NCBI GenBank assembly: GCA_002369525.1
Contig: DFFN01000122.1
Location: 1 to 17,949 of the forward strand
Origin: Lachnoclostridium sp. UBA3775
Lineage (GTDB): Bacteria; Bacillota; Clostridia; Lachnospirales; Lachnospiraceae
Direction: 5' to 3'
Length of the DNA stretch: 17,949 nucleotides
Numbering within the stretch: position 1 is the stretch's first letter; every line of letters begins with the position of its first letter. This document shows positions 1 through 6,233 of this stretch, piece after piece. Below the pieces are notes generated by a model. The model did no database searches and was not told the DNA's origin. It was given only the letters and a program-made list of their open reading frames with translations. The translations under genes were made by a program, and so were the position numbers.

Positions 1-283
1 GAACGTTGAACATCCTTCCGAGTGTATTAAGTCCTACAGGAACAGAAATCGGAGCACCCGTTGCCACTGCTTCCATGCCGCGGATAAGTCCGTCGGTAGG
101 TCCCATGGCAATACAGCGTACGGTATCGTCTCCAAGGTGCTGGGCAACCTCAACCGTAAGGATTTCACCGTTTGTACGTTTGATCTTTACGGCATCGTTG
201 ATCTCGGGAAGCGCTCCTTCGGGAAACTTGATATCAAGTACCGCACCGATTATCTGTGTGATCTTGCCTGTTGTTTTTTCCAT
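1..283 (-). CDS. atpD: F1 ATP synthase beta subunit, N-terminal part (cut by window edge)
   Basis: The first 94 codons of the catalytic beta subunit of F1, which binds and turns over ATP at the alpha/beta interfaces. The visible protein begins MEKTTGKITQIIGAVLDIKF and continues through the N-terminal beta-barrel (GEILTVEVAQHLGDDTVRCIAM, then DGLIRGMEA and GAPISVPVG) to the LGRMFNV segment. This is the normal start of AtpD; the Walker A and catalytic residues lie beyond the edge. The ATG at 283-281 follows a GAGG ribosome binding site at about 292-295. It is the last atp gene visible and is separated from atpG by a 217-base gap filled with two palindromic repeats, whereas every other atp junction in this operon is under about 35 bases or overlapping. 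Identity is near certain from sequence and gene order. Confidence 0.97.
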   Translation of the reverse strand, partial: MEKTTGKITQIIGAVLDIKFPEGALPEINDAVKIKRTNGEILTVEVAQHLGDDTVRCIAMGPTDGLIRGMEAVATGAPISVPVGLNTLGRMFNV

Positions 284-299
284 ATTTTTTTCCTCTAAA

Positions 300-400
300 T
301 AATGTTAAAACACTTCGTTTCACTCAGTGTTTTTTTGATTTTAATGCGCCAAGCGTCGCGCATACCGACTGTTGTAACCCCTAAAGGGCTTACAACATTA
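300..400. repeat. Palindromic three-hairpin element, copy B (next to atpD)
   Basis: The second 101-bp copy, exactly 103 bases from copy A and separated from it by AA (401-402). Terminal repeats are at 300-306 and 394-400; the arms are 307-333, 344-363 and 370-397. The direct-repeat tract covering both copies is 296-504. The end of this copy nearest atpD lies a few bases from the atpD ribosome binding site (about 292-295), so RNA folding here could affect atpD translation. The exact identity of the two copies suggests a recent duplication or double insertion. No coding capacity is credible; the open frames across it are artefacts of the repeat. Confidence 0.85.
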
Positions 401-402
401 AA

Positions 403-503
403 TAATGTTAAAACACTTCGTTTCACTCAGTGTTTTTTTGATTTTAATGCGCCAAGCGTCGCGCATACCGACTGTTGTAACCCCTAAAGGGCTTACAACA
501 TTA
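403..503. repeat. Palindromic three-hairpin element, copy A (next to atpG)
   Basis: A 101-bp element bounded by 7-bp terminal inverted repeats TAATGTT (403-409) and AACATTA (497-503). Inside are three hairpin arms: AAAACACT/AGTGTTTT (410-417 with 429-436), ATGCGC/GCGCAT (447-452 with 461-466), and TGTTGTAA/TTACAACA (473-480 with 493-500), which extends inward through CCC/GGG around a TAAA loop. The third arm shares bases with one terminal repeat, so a cloverleaf closed by the outer stem and a set of separate hairpins are alternatives. The copy is base-for-base identical to copy B. On the minus strand the first three bases of the element, TAA, are the stop codon of atpG. TA dinucleotides border the core at both ends, as in elements moved by IS630/mariner-type transposases; that origin is inference. 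Confidence 0.85.
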
Positions 504-1352
504 ATTTATAGCATTTGCTCCTGCAATGATTTCCGTAAGTTCCTGGGTGATAGCGCCCTGTCTTGCACGGTTATACTGAAGCGTCAGCTTGTCTATCATT
601 TCCTCTGCGTTGTTTGTCGCATTGTCCATCGCCTGCATTCTTGCACCGTTTTCACTTGCAAGGGATTCAATCAGCGCGCCGTAAATCTCGCCGCTGACAT
701 ATTTCGGCATTATGGCTGCGAGGGCATCCTCGGGGTTCGGCTCGTAATTCATAAGAAGGTTATCGATCTCGGTATCCTCGAATTCGTCCGTCGGTATCAG
801 GCGCAGCATGGTGGGAATATGGGAAACGGTGTTTCGAAAGATCGTAAAGGCAACATATATCTCCTTTACCTCACCCTTCTCAAATTTATCCATCAGCATT
901 TCCGCCAGATCTGACGCATCGGAATAAAGCGGTGCATTTATTATCTCGGAAAGGTCTTCCGTGATGCTAAAGCCCATTTTTCCCACTGCTTCGGCACCCT
1001 TCCTGCCCAAAGCATAGATAAGGGTATCCTCCGGCTTAAGTTTGCTGCCGGTGATAAGCTTTGCGACATTCTGGTTATAGCCTCCGGCTAGTCCTCTGTT
1101 CGAGGATATCAGAATCACCGCGGTCTTGCCCTGGGGATTGCCGTTCATATATTTTTTCTTGACGTCGGCATCCGAACGGGAAAGCATCCGTGTTATCGTA
1201 TCATAAAGGTTTGAAAAGTACGGTTTTGCCTCTTCTGCACGAAGCTTTGCCTTCTGCAGCTTAACGGTTGAAACCAGCTTCATCGCCTTTGTGATCTGAC
1301 CGGTGCTCTGTACGCTTGCCCGGCGTCTTTTTATGTCTCTTGTTGAAGCCAT
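501..1352 (-). CDS. atpG: F1 ATP synthase gamma subunit
   Basis: The central rotating shaft of F1, transmitting c-ring rotation to the alpha/beta hexamer on the cytoplasmic face. The 283-residue protein has the family N-terminus (MASTRDIKRRRASVQSTGQITKAMKLVSTVKLQKAK, residues 1-36), the central LISSNRGLAGGYN segment and the conserved C-terminal helix with MQAMDNATNNAEEMI and YNRARQGAITQELTEIIAGA. Length is normal for the family (about 280-300). The start overlaps the atpA stop in a TAATG arrangement, implying translational coupling. The stop codon TAA (503-501) is supplied by the terminal inverted repeat of the adjoining palindromic element, so the very last residues (AIN) may differ from relatives that lack the insertion. 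Confidence 0.98.
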   Translation of the reverse strand: MASTRDIKRRRASVQSTGQITKAMKLVSTVKLQKAKLRAEEAKPYFSNLYDTITRMLSRSDADVKKKYMNGNPQGKTAVILISSNRGLAGGYNQNVAKLITGSKLKPEDTLIYALGRKGAEAVGKMGFSITEDLSEIINAPLYSDASDLAEMLMDKFEKGEVKEIYVAFTIFRNTVSHIPTMLRLIPTDEFEDTEIDNLLMNYEPNPEDALAAIMPKYVSGEIYGALIESLASENGARMQAMDNATNNAEEMIDKLTLQYNRARQGAITQELTEIIAGANAIN

Positions 1353-2857
1353 TAGTTAAACTCTTTCTTGAAGCTCTCTATAGCCTTGATAAGTATCTTC
1401 TCGGTCTCCTCGCTGATAACCTTTTCCGTCCTGATGGACTCAAAGATCTCGGGATGCTTTCCGGAGATATATCCCATCAGTTCATTTTCGAAACGTGTAA
1501 CCTCGGATGTGGGTATATCAAGCAGATACTTCCTGGTTGCGGCATAAATGATGACAACCTGCTGCTCTACAGGCATCGGCTTGTACTGGGGCTGCTTTAA
1601 GATTTCCCTGATCCTCTCGCCCTGAGCAAGCTGGTTTCTTGTATTCTCATCAAGATCCGAACCGAACTGGGAGAATGCAGCAAGCTCACGATACTGTGCA
1701 AGCTCGATACGTATGGGACCGGCAATTTTCTTCATGGCCTTTATCTGAGCGGAACCGCCTACTCTCGATACCGAAAGACCTGCGTTAACGGCGGGTCTGA
1801 AGCCGGAGTTGAACATTTCCGTTTCAAGATAGATCTGACCGTCGGTGATCGAAATTACGTTGGTCGGGATATATGCCGAAACGTCGCCTGCCTGGGTCTC
1901 GATTATCGGAAGTGCGGTAAGGGAACCGCCGCCGAGGGAATCGTTAAGTCTTGCCGCTCTTTCAAGCAGCCTTGAATGCAGGTAGAATACGTCGCCCGGA
2001 TATGCCTCACGGCCCGGAGGACGCTTAAGAAGCAATGAAAGCGTACGGTATGCCACTGCGTGCTTTGAAAGATCGTCATAAACAACAAGCACGTCCTGAC
2101 CGTTCTCCATCCACTCCTCGCCGATAGCGCAGCCGGAATAAGGTGCGATATACTGAAGCGGTGCAAGCTCTGATGCGGTAGCGGCAACGACTGTCGTATA
2201 GTCCATTGCGCCGTACTCGGTCAGGGTCTTAACTATAGAAGCAACGGTAGATGCCTTCTGGCCTATTGCTACATATATACATTTAACATTTTCATTTTTC
2301 TGATTGATGATGGTATCGATCGCGATCGCTGTCTTTCCGGTCTGACGGTCTCCGATGATAAGCTCACGCTGTCCGCGGCCGATCGGAACCATCGAGTCGA
2401 TTGCCTTGATACCTGTCTGAAGGGGAGTGTTAACCGACTTACGGGAAATAACACCGCTTGCCACTCTCTCTATCGGGCGGAATTTTTCTGCAGCGATGGG
2501 TCCCTTGCCGTCTATGGGCTGACCGAGGGCATTTACTACCCTTCCGAGCATTCCGTCGCCTACGGGCACCTCAACCACCCTGCCGGTTGTCTTTACGGTG
2601 TCACCCTCACTGATGTTTCTTCCGTCTCCGAGAAGTACGGCACCGACATTGTCTGCCTCAAGGTTAAGTACCATGCCGTAAATTTCCCCGGGAAATTCAA
2701 GCAGCTCACCCTGCATTGCCTTTTCAAGTCCATGGACTCTGGCAATACCGTCGGCAACCTGGATAACGGTTCCCACATCGGTTACCACAAGCTTGTCAGA
2801 ATATCTTCTGATCTGTTCCTTGATAACCGAACTGATTTCTTCGGGTTTCAGATTCAA
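1352..2857 (-). CDS. atpA: F1 ATP synthase alpha subunit
   Basis: The non-catalytic nucleotide-binding alpha subunit, alternating with beta in the F1 hexamer. At 501 residues it is full length. Visible landmarks are the N-terminal helix and beta-barrel (residues 1-95), the Walker A loop GDRQTGKT at 169-176, the Walker B segment QDVLVVYDDLSKHA, the PPGREAYPGDVFYLHSRLLERAA stretch and the SVSRVGGSAQ arginine-finger region contributed to the catalytic site. It sits six bases after atpH and overlaps atpG by one base. No truncation or missing key residue was seen. Confidence 0.99.
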   Translation of the reverse strand: MNLKPEEISSVIKEQIRRYSDKLVVTDVGTVIQVADGIARVHGLEKAMQGELLEFPGEIYGMVLNLEADNVGAVLLGDGRNISEGDTVKTTGRVVEVPVGDGMLGRVVNALGQPIDGKGPIAAEKFRPIERVASGVISRKSVNTPLQTGIKAIDSMVPIGRGQRELIIGDRQTGKTAIAIDTIINQKNENVKCIYVAIGQKASTVASIVKTLTEYGAMDYTTVVAATASELAPLQYIAPYSGCAIGEEWMENGQDVLVVYDDLSKHAVAYRTLSLLLKRPPGREAYPGDVFYLHSRLLERAARLNDSLGGGSLTALPIIETQAGDVSAYIPTNVISITDGQIYLETEMFNSGFRPAVNAGLSVSRVGGSAQIKAMKKIAGPIRIELAQYRELAAFSQFGSDLDENTRNQLAQGERIREILKQPQYKPMPVEQQVVIIYAATRKYLLDIPTSEVTRFENELMGYISGKHPEIFESIRTEKVISEETEKILIKAIESFKKEFN

Positions 2858-2863
2858 AACAGT

Positions 2864-3415
2864 TTACCTGTCCTTTCTATTATTGTCACGAAGCTCCGAA
2901 CGAAGGAGCTTAATTTTTGTATCAATCGTATTGTCCAGTATTCTGTCACCGAGCCTCACTCTCATGCCTCCGATAAGCGACTTGTTCGTGGCGTAGCTCA
3001 TTTCCAGTGACTTATAGCGGGTAGTTGCAATGATCTTAGCCTCAAGCGCTTTTTTGATGCCGTCCGATAAAGGAGCCGCGCTCTCAACATAAACCATGGC
3101 GATCCCCAGCTTTTCCTTGGCGCCCGAAATGACATATTCGAGGACACCGCGAAGCTGTGTTTCCCTGCCGTTGCGAAGGAGCATAACTATAAGCCCTACC
3201 ATATCGGGCAGCAGTCTGCCCTCAAAGCAGTTCCTTACAAACTGCTCTTTTTCCTCAAGACCGATCTTCGGGCTCGCAAACAATGTGGGAAGCTCCGGGG
3301 TTTCGTCAAAAATCTTAAGGAGCAGCTTTGCCTCTTCAAGATATTCCTTTAAGGTCTCATCATTGTCCGCAAGTTCAAGAAGAGCCTCTCCGTATCTTTC
3401 GTTCACTACTGCCAT
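2864..3415 (-). CDS. atpH: F1 ATP synthase delta subunit
   Basis: The delta subunit (OSCP family), which ties the top of the F1 alpha/beta hexamer to the peripheral b-subunit stalk. The 183-residue protein is helical at its N-terminus (NERYGEALLELADN) and ends in the family's C-terminal pattern, with KALEAKIIATTRYKSLEMSYATNKSLIGGMRVRLGDRILDNTIDTKIKLLRSEL; the GGMRVRLGDRILDNTI run is the diagnostic signature. The start overlaps the end of atpF by 10 bases, so the two are probably translationally coupled. Length is ordinary for the family. Confidence 0.96.
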   Translation of the reverse strand: MAVVNERYGEALLELADNDETLKEYLEEAKLLLKIFDETPELPTLFASPKIGLEEKEQFVRNCFEGRLLPDMVGLIVMLLRNGRETQLRGVLEYVISGAKEKLGIAMVYVESAAPLSDGIKKALEAKIIATTRYKSLEMSYATNKSLIGGMRVRLGDRILDNTIDTKIKLLRSELRDNNRKDR

Positions 3416-3975
3416 GTCGATTCACCCATTCCGTCGATAACTTCCTTTGCGAGAGCCTCCTGCTTTGCCTCATCCATAGATTCGGAAACGAAGCGGCCGG
3501 CCATTACGGAAGCAACGTCTATGATCTCCCTGCGGACATCGTCCTTGGCCTTTTCTCTCTCAAGCTCGATCTCTTTTTCGGCCCTGTTCTTTATCCTTAC
3601 AGCTTCGGCTTCCGCATCTGCAACCATCTTCTCATGCTGCTGCATGGCCTTGATCCTGCCCTCTGCGATTATATAGTCCGCATCCTTGTGGGCATTGTTA
3701 AGCTTGGTTTCATATTCAGCCTTGAAAGCGGCGGCTTCTTCCTTTTCCTTTGCCGCATCCGCAAGGTCTCCTACAACCTTTTCCTGTCTTCTTCTTAAAA
3801 GGTCCCTGGCGGGATTGAATATAAGATAGGAAAGAAGGAAGAACAGAAAGAGCATTGCACAGGCCGTTATCAGCACATCGACCAGAAGCTGCGCATCGAG
3901 TCCGAAAACTCTTCCGCTCATGGATTCATCTTCTGCCGCAAGGACAATAGATTGTATTTTATATAAATTATTCAA
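3406..3975 (-). CDS. atpF: F0 ATP synthase b subunit (TTG start)
   Basis: The peripheral stalk subunit: one N-terminal membrane helix (about residues 31-53, DVLITACAMLFLFFLLSYLIF) followed by a long charged coiled coil rich in Glu, Lys and Ala (residues 54-170), as expected of b. As given the protein has 189 residues and starts at a TTG codon (3975-3973); the strong AGGAGG at 3989-3984 sits at correct spacing for that TTG, while the first internal ATG (residue 19, 3921) has only a weak site. The start is therefore set by the ribosome binding site rather than by the codon. A TTG start may lower the output of b relative to its neighbours. It lies between atpE and atpH in canonical order. Confidence 0.95.
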   Translation of the reverse strand: MNNLYKIQSIVLAAEDESMSGRVFGLDAQLLVDVLITACAMLFLFFLLSYLIFNPARDLLRRRQEKVVGDLADAAKEKEEAAAFKAEYETKLNNAHKDADYIIAEGRIKAMQQHEKMVADAEAEAVRIKNRAEKEIELEREKAKDDVRREIIDVASVMAGRFVSESMDEAKQEALAKEVIDGMGESTWQ

Positions 3976-3983
3976 AATCCTGT

Positions 3984-3989
3984 CCTCCT
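3984..3989 (-). promoter_or_regulatory. Strong ribosome binding site selecting the TTG start of atpF
   Basis: AGGAGG on the minus strand, eight bases upstream of TTG at 3975. No ATG lies at usable distance, so this site decides the start. Confidence 0.8.
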
Positions 3990-4005
3990 GTTTCTGACCC
4001 CGGAA

Positions 4006-4266
4006 TTATTTTACAAGGGGGTTTGCGAAACAAAGAATAATAGCGATAGCGAAGGAGTAAAGACCTGTTGTCTCCGCTACGGCCTGACCGAGAAGCATGG
4101 TACCCATGATCTGTCCTCTTGCGCCGGGATTGCGTCCTACTGCCTCTGTACCTTTACCTGCAGCATAACCCTGGCCGATACCGGGGCCGAGACCTGCGAT
4201 AAGAGCAAGGCCCGCACCTATGGCTGAGCATCCTTTTACAAAGTTCTCGTTGAAAATCTCATTCAT
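4006..4266 (-). CDS. atpE: F0 ATP synthase c subunit with Na+-binding signature
   Basis: The 86-residue proteolipid that forms the rotating membrane ring: two membrane helices joined by the polar loop GRNPGA (residues 44-49). The ion-carrying carboxylate is Glu65. Gln32 (in GIGQGYAAGKG), Val63, Glu65, Thr66 and Tyr70 (in AVAETTGLY) occupy the positions that coordinate Na+ in the c-rings of Ilyobacter tartaricus and Acetobacterium woodii. The match is seen in the sequence; the ion specificity is inference from those families. The gene has a strong GGAGGG ribosome binding site about 10 bases before the ATG, fitting the high copy number needed for c. Confidence 0.98.
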   Translation of the reverse strand: MNEIFNENFVKGCSAIGAGLALIAGLGPGIGQGYAAGKGTEAVGRNPGARGQIMGTMLLGQAVAETTGLYSFAIAIILCFANPLVK

Positions 4267-4292
4267 TTTATTTACCCTCCGGATAATATTTT

Positions 4293-5021
4293 TTATTCTT
4301 CAAAGTTGTTCGAAATGAACACCATTGTTAACATACAGAAAACGTAGGTCTGGATGCAGCCCGAGAATACATCGAAATATATGTGGAGCGCACCCGGCCA
4401 GAACCAAAGGAGCACCTTCGGAAGCAGCCCGTAGATAAGAGCCATCAGTACCGTACCGCTGAGGATGTTGCCGAAAAGACGCAGAGACATCGAAAGCGGG
4501 GTTGCCAGCTCGCCGATGATATTGACCGGCGTAAGCGGCCAGGGCTTGAAAAGACTTGTGATATGGCCCATCTTCTGATACCTGAAGCCCGTGATGTGGA
4601 TCAGGAAGAAGGTGATCAGCGCAAGCGCAAAGGTCGTACCGTAATCCGCCGTCGGCGGTCTCAGTCCCATCAGACCCGACAGGTTGCATACAAGTATGAA
4701 GGCAAAGAGCGAACCGATGTAGTTCGAGAAGCCCACGCCCTTAGGACCCATGCCCGAGAGCACCATACCGTCTATCTTTTCTACCGCAAGCTCGAGGATG
4801 TTTACGAACATCGAAGGCTTTTCGTAGGGGTTGGCTTTTTTTAGAGCCCTGTTTGCGATCAGCGCAAAAACAGTAAAGAAAATCAGAATGATCACAAGGC
4901 TCACGTGAGTCGTTGTCAGCCAGAAGGTATGGCCGAAAAGCTTATATTTCAGAAATCCGTCCACGCCGATATTTACATCGGACGATGCCAGAAACGGTGC
5001 AAGTGCACCTTCAGTTAACAT
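4293..5021 (-). CDS. atpB: F0 ATP synthase a subunit
   Basis: The stator membrane subunit that provides the ion half-channels next to the c-ring. The 242-residue protein has five to six hydrophobic segments. The essential arginine is seen as Arg181 in MSLRLFGNILSG, and the preceding PVNIIGELATPLS region is also conserved. The ATG directly follows the atpI stop (TAAATG), and GGAGGT within the end of atpI serves as ribosome binding site. Position upstream of atpE and the signature make identity secure. Confidence 0.97.
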   Translation of the reverse strand: MLTEGALAPFLASSDVNIGVDGFLKYKLFGHTFWLTTTHVSLVIILIFFTVFALIANRALKKANPYEKPSMFVNILELAVEKIDGMVLSGMGPKGVGFSNYIGSLFAFILVCNLSGLMGLRPPTADYGTTFALALITFFLIHITGFRYQKMGHITSLFKPWPLTPVNIIGELATPLSMSLRLFGNILSGTVLMALIYGLLPKVLLWFWPGALHIYFDVFSGCIQTYVFCMLTMVFISNNFEE

Positions 5022-5585
5022 TTACTTTACCTCCTTTTGGAATTTCATTACAAGCGGTGTGAGGTAAGCAGAAAGCTTTATGGCAAATATCTGCGCCAGA
5101 ACGCCGTAGACCGCGGAGCCTCCTACAAAGAAGCATACCGCAGCACCGCCGACGCCGACTACCAGAAGCCTTATCCTTGCATCCTTCTTCATCGTTTTCT
5201 CGGCAGTTTTTTCATCAAAATTCAAAACCTCCCTCACGCTGAGGTTGAGGCTTTTTATATAGTAACAGCCGGTTATCACTCCGACGAGTATGCCGGCGGC
5301 ATATTTCAGTCTGTCATGAAATATCAGTTCCCCTATGACAAGAAAAACGGCACTGACAAGAAAAAAAGCTATGTAGAGCGATCTTAAAGTCGCCGCAGCC
5401 TCCCTTATGCCCTCTGTCTCCTCTCGGGAACCGGGCTCGATGATGTGGACGGGTATCTCCTCCTCTTCATCATCCTCCCTTTCAGGCTCATGAAGACCGC
5501 TCATCTCGGCAAGTATGCCCCTGCTCCTTAGAGACGCAAACTTCTCAAGTTTTTCCTCATAGCTCGGACCGTCACCTTTTTTCAT
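5022..5585 (-). CDS. atpI: ATP synthase accessory membrane protein I with acidic N-terminal extension
   Basis: A 187-residue protein with about four membrane helices (from about residues 68, 92, 137 and 160), located directly before atpB as in the ATP synthase subunit I (AtpI) family. That family has been linked to c-ring assembly and to Mg2+ supply for the synthase. The first 65 residues form a soluble extension that includes an unusually acidic run (EPEREDDEEEEIP, about residues 33-45), which I do not associate with the core family. The start overlaps the end of atpZ by 14 bases, indicating coupled translation. Assignment rests on position, membrane topology and length more than on a strong motif. 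Confidence 0.8.
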   Translation of the reverse strand: MKKGDGPSYEEKLEKFASLRSRGILAEMSGLHEPEREDDEEEEIPVHIIEPGSREETEGIREAAATLRSLYIAFFLVSAVFLVIGELIFHDRLKYAAGILVGVITGCYYIKSLNLSVREVLNFDEKTAEKTMKKDARIRLLVVGVGGAAVCFFVGGSAVYGVLAQIFAIKLSAYLTPLVMKFQKEVK

Positions 5586-5901
5586 CAGCTTCCTTCTCTT
5601 TTTGCTCCTTCCACTTTCTGAACTCCTCTTCGGCTCTTTGCCTTCTGAGTTCGGCTTCGGTGGGAGGTGCCTGTTCTGACGGCTCTGGGTCAGCCGTATA
5701 CTTTTTTACGGTCAGATAGACATTGCGGTAACCTGCGGCAATACCGAGAGCGATTCCCACAAGAATCAGCCAGCCGGCATTAAGCCATTTGCCCAGCAGA
5801 TAACCGGTTACGGTGCCTATCGCCACGGCAGCTATCATCATGATGCCTATCTGCAGGACCAGAAGAAGAATACTGATCTGTTCGTTCTTTCGCTTTTTCA
5901 T
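5572..5901 (-). CDS. atpZ: AtpZ/AtpI-family ATP synthase accessory protein
   Basis: First gene of the atp operon. From the ATG at 5901 it encodes 109 residues: a short basic N-terminus (MKKRKNEQIS), two hydrophobic helices (about residues 11-32 and 39-57) joined by GYLLGKWLNAG, then a charged, Glu/Lys/Arg-rich cytoplasmic tail. The GYxxGxWL hairpin is typical of the AtpZ family of small membrane proteins encoded ahead of atpI and atpB and thought to assist assembly or Mg2+ handling of the F0 sector. A longer frame starts at 5937, but the GAGAGGG site at 5916-5910 lies eight bases from the 5901 ATG, and the proposed transcription start near 5947 would leave almost no leader for the 5937 ATG. 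Confidence 0.82.
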   Translation of the reverse strand: MKKRKNEQISILLLVLQIGIMMIAAVAIGTVTGYLLGKWLNAGWLILVGIALGIAAGYRNVYLTVKKYTADPEPSEQAPPTEAELRRQRAEEEFRKWKEQKEKEADEKR

Positions 5902-5909
5902 GAGACCAT

Positions 5910-5916
5910 CCCTCTC
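5910..5916 (-). promoter_or_regulatory. Ribosome binding site selecting the internal start of atpZ
   Basis: GAGAGGG on the minus strand, eight bases before the ATG at 5901. It favours this start over the upstream in-frame ATG at 5937. Confidence 0.65.
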
Positions 5917-5953
5917 ATACTGTCCGACAGCCGCCATAACAACAATCTTTTAT

Positions 5954-5962
5954 ATGATACCA
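5954..5962 (-). promoter_or_regulatory. Extended -10 promoter of the atp operon
   Basis: TGG followed by TATCAT on the minus strand forms an extended -10 element, with a long A/T tract upstream (T-run at 5969-5977 in plus coordinates, read on minus) and no good -35 hexamer. The predicted start near 5947 gives a leader of about 46 bases to the atpZ ATG at 5901. Prediction from sequence only. Confidence 0.5.
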
Positions 5963-6031
5963 CAAATCAAAAAAAAATTCCATAGGAAATTTATATTTGC
6001 GCCACTTTTTTATGAGCAGCATCCTTAACTG

Positions 6032-6060
6032 AAAAAAGCGATGAATTATCACCGCTTTTT
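6032..6060. terminator. Terminator-like hairpin in the divergent region upstream of atp
   Basis: The 8-bp stem AAAAAGCG (6033-6040) with CGCTTTTT (6053-6060) around a 12-base loop is followed by a T-run on either strand, slightly better on the minus strand. It lies upstream of the atp promoter and of the 6234 gene promoter, where no annotated gene ends. It could insulate the two units, or terminate a short transcript from the extended -10 at 6101-6109. Confidence 0.5.
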
Positions 6061-6100
6061 CCTTAATTAAATCCCCATATTTTGAATATCATTTGGCTTT

Positions 6101-6109
6101 ATTCTAACA
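6101..6109 (-). promoter_or_regulatory. Possible second extended -10 promoter upstream of atp
   Basis: TGT followed by TAGAAT on the minus strand. Predicted start near 6094, about 35 bases before the hairpin at 6060-6033. There is no clear -35 box, so it is a weak prediction; if active, it would make a leader of about 60 nucleotides or a read-through atp transcript. The rest of the 332-base gap (5902-6233) holds the two main promoters and a TGCACCA direct repeat at 6117-6123 and 6128-6134, spaced one helical turn; nothing else was recognised. Confidence 0.3.
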
Positions 6110-6160
6110 TAAAAAGTGCACCATAAATGCACCAAAACGCAAAAAAATTCTTTATATTTA

Positions 6161-6189
6161 TTGACTTTTCTTTATAATACCATTATAAT
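6161..6189 (+). promoter_or_regulatory. Sigma-A promoter of the 6234 gene
   Basis: TTGACT at 6161-6166, a 17-base spacer, and a perfect TATAAT at 6184-6189. Expected start near 6196, about 38 bases before the ATG. Confidence 0.85.
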
Positions 6190-6193
6190 ACAA

Positions 6194-6210
6194 ATGGTTT
6201 TGAAAACCAT
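6194..6210. promoter_or_regulatory. Perfect 17-bp palindrome over the transcription start (probable operator)
   Basis: ATGGTTTT, a single central G, and AAAACCAT form an exact inverted repeat that begins four bases after the -10 box and covers the expected start site. This is the classic position for a repressor operator. The regulator is not identified. The same sequence could alternatively form a small hairpin at the 5' end of the mRNA, though a one-base loop makes that unlikely. Confidence 0.6.
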
Positions 6211-6233
6211 GTTACATAGTTAAGGAGAATCAA

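Noticed and set aside
307..333. AAAACACT/AGTGTTTT arm as a Rho-independent terminator before atpD
   Set aside because: The stem is A/T-rich with an 11-base loop and only a short T-run on the sense strand, and atpD must be expressed; better explained as part of the cloverleaf element.
300..400. tRNA-like gene from the three-armed fold
   Set aside because: The arms and loops do not match D, anticodon and T-loop consensus (no GTTCGA-type T loop), so only the general shape is similar.
300..503. The two repeats as a CRISPR array
   Set aside because: Only two 101-bp copies with a 2-base gap; no spacers of normal length and no cas genes.
302..914. Plus-strand open frames starting in each copy of the palindromic repeat
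   Set aside because: They begin inside identical repeats and run antisense through atpG with no ribosome binding site; no family resemblance.
5902..5937. 12-residue longer form of AtpZ starting at 5937
   Set aside because: No ribosome binding site, and the predicted transcript start is about 10 bases away; the ATG at 5901 has a good site.
6117..6134. TGCACCA direct repeats as an activator site
   Set aside because: Two 7-base copies one helical turn apart upstream of the -35 are suggestive, but too short to call without comparison to other promoters.
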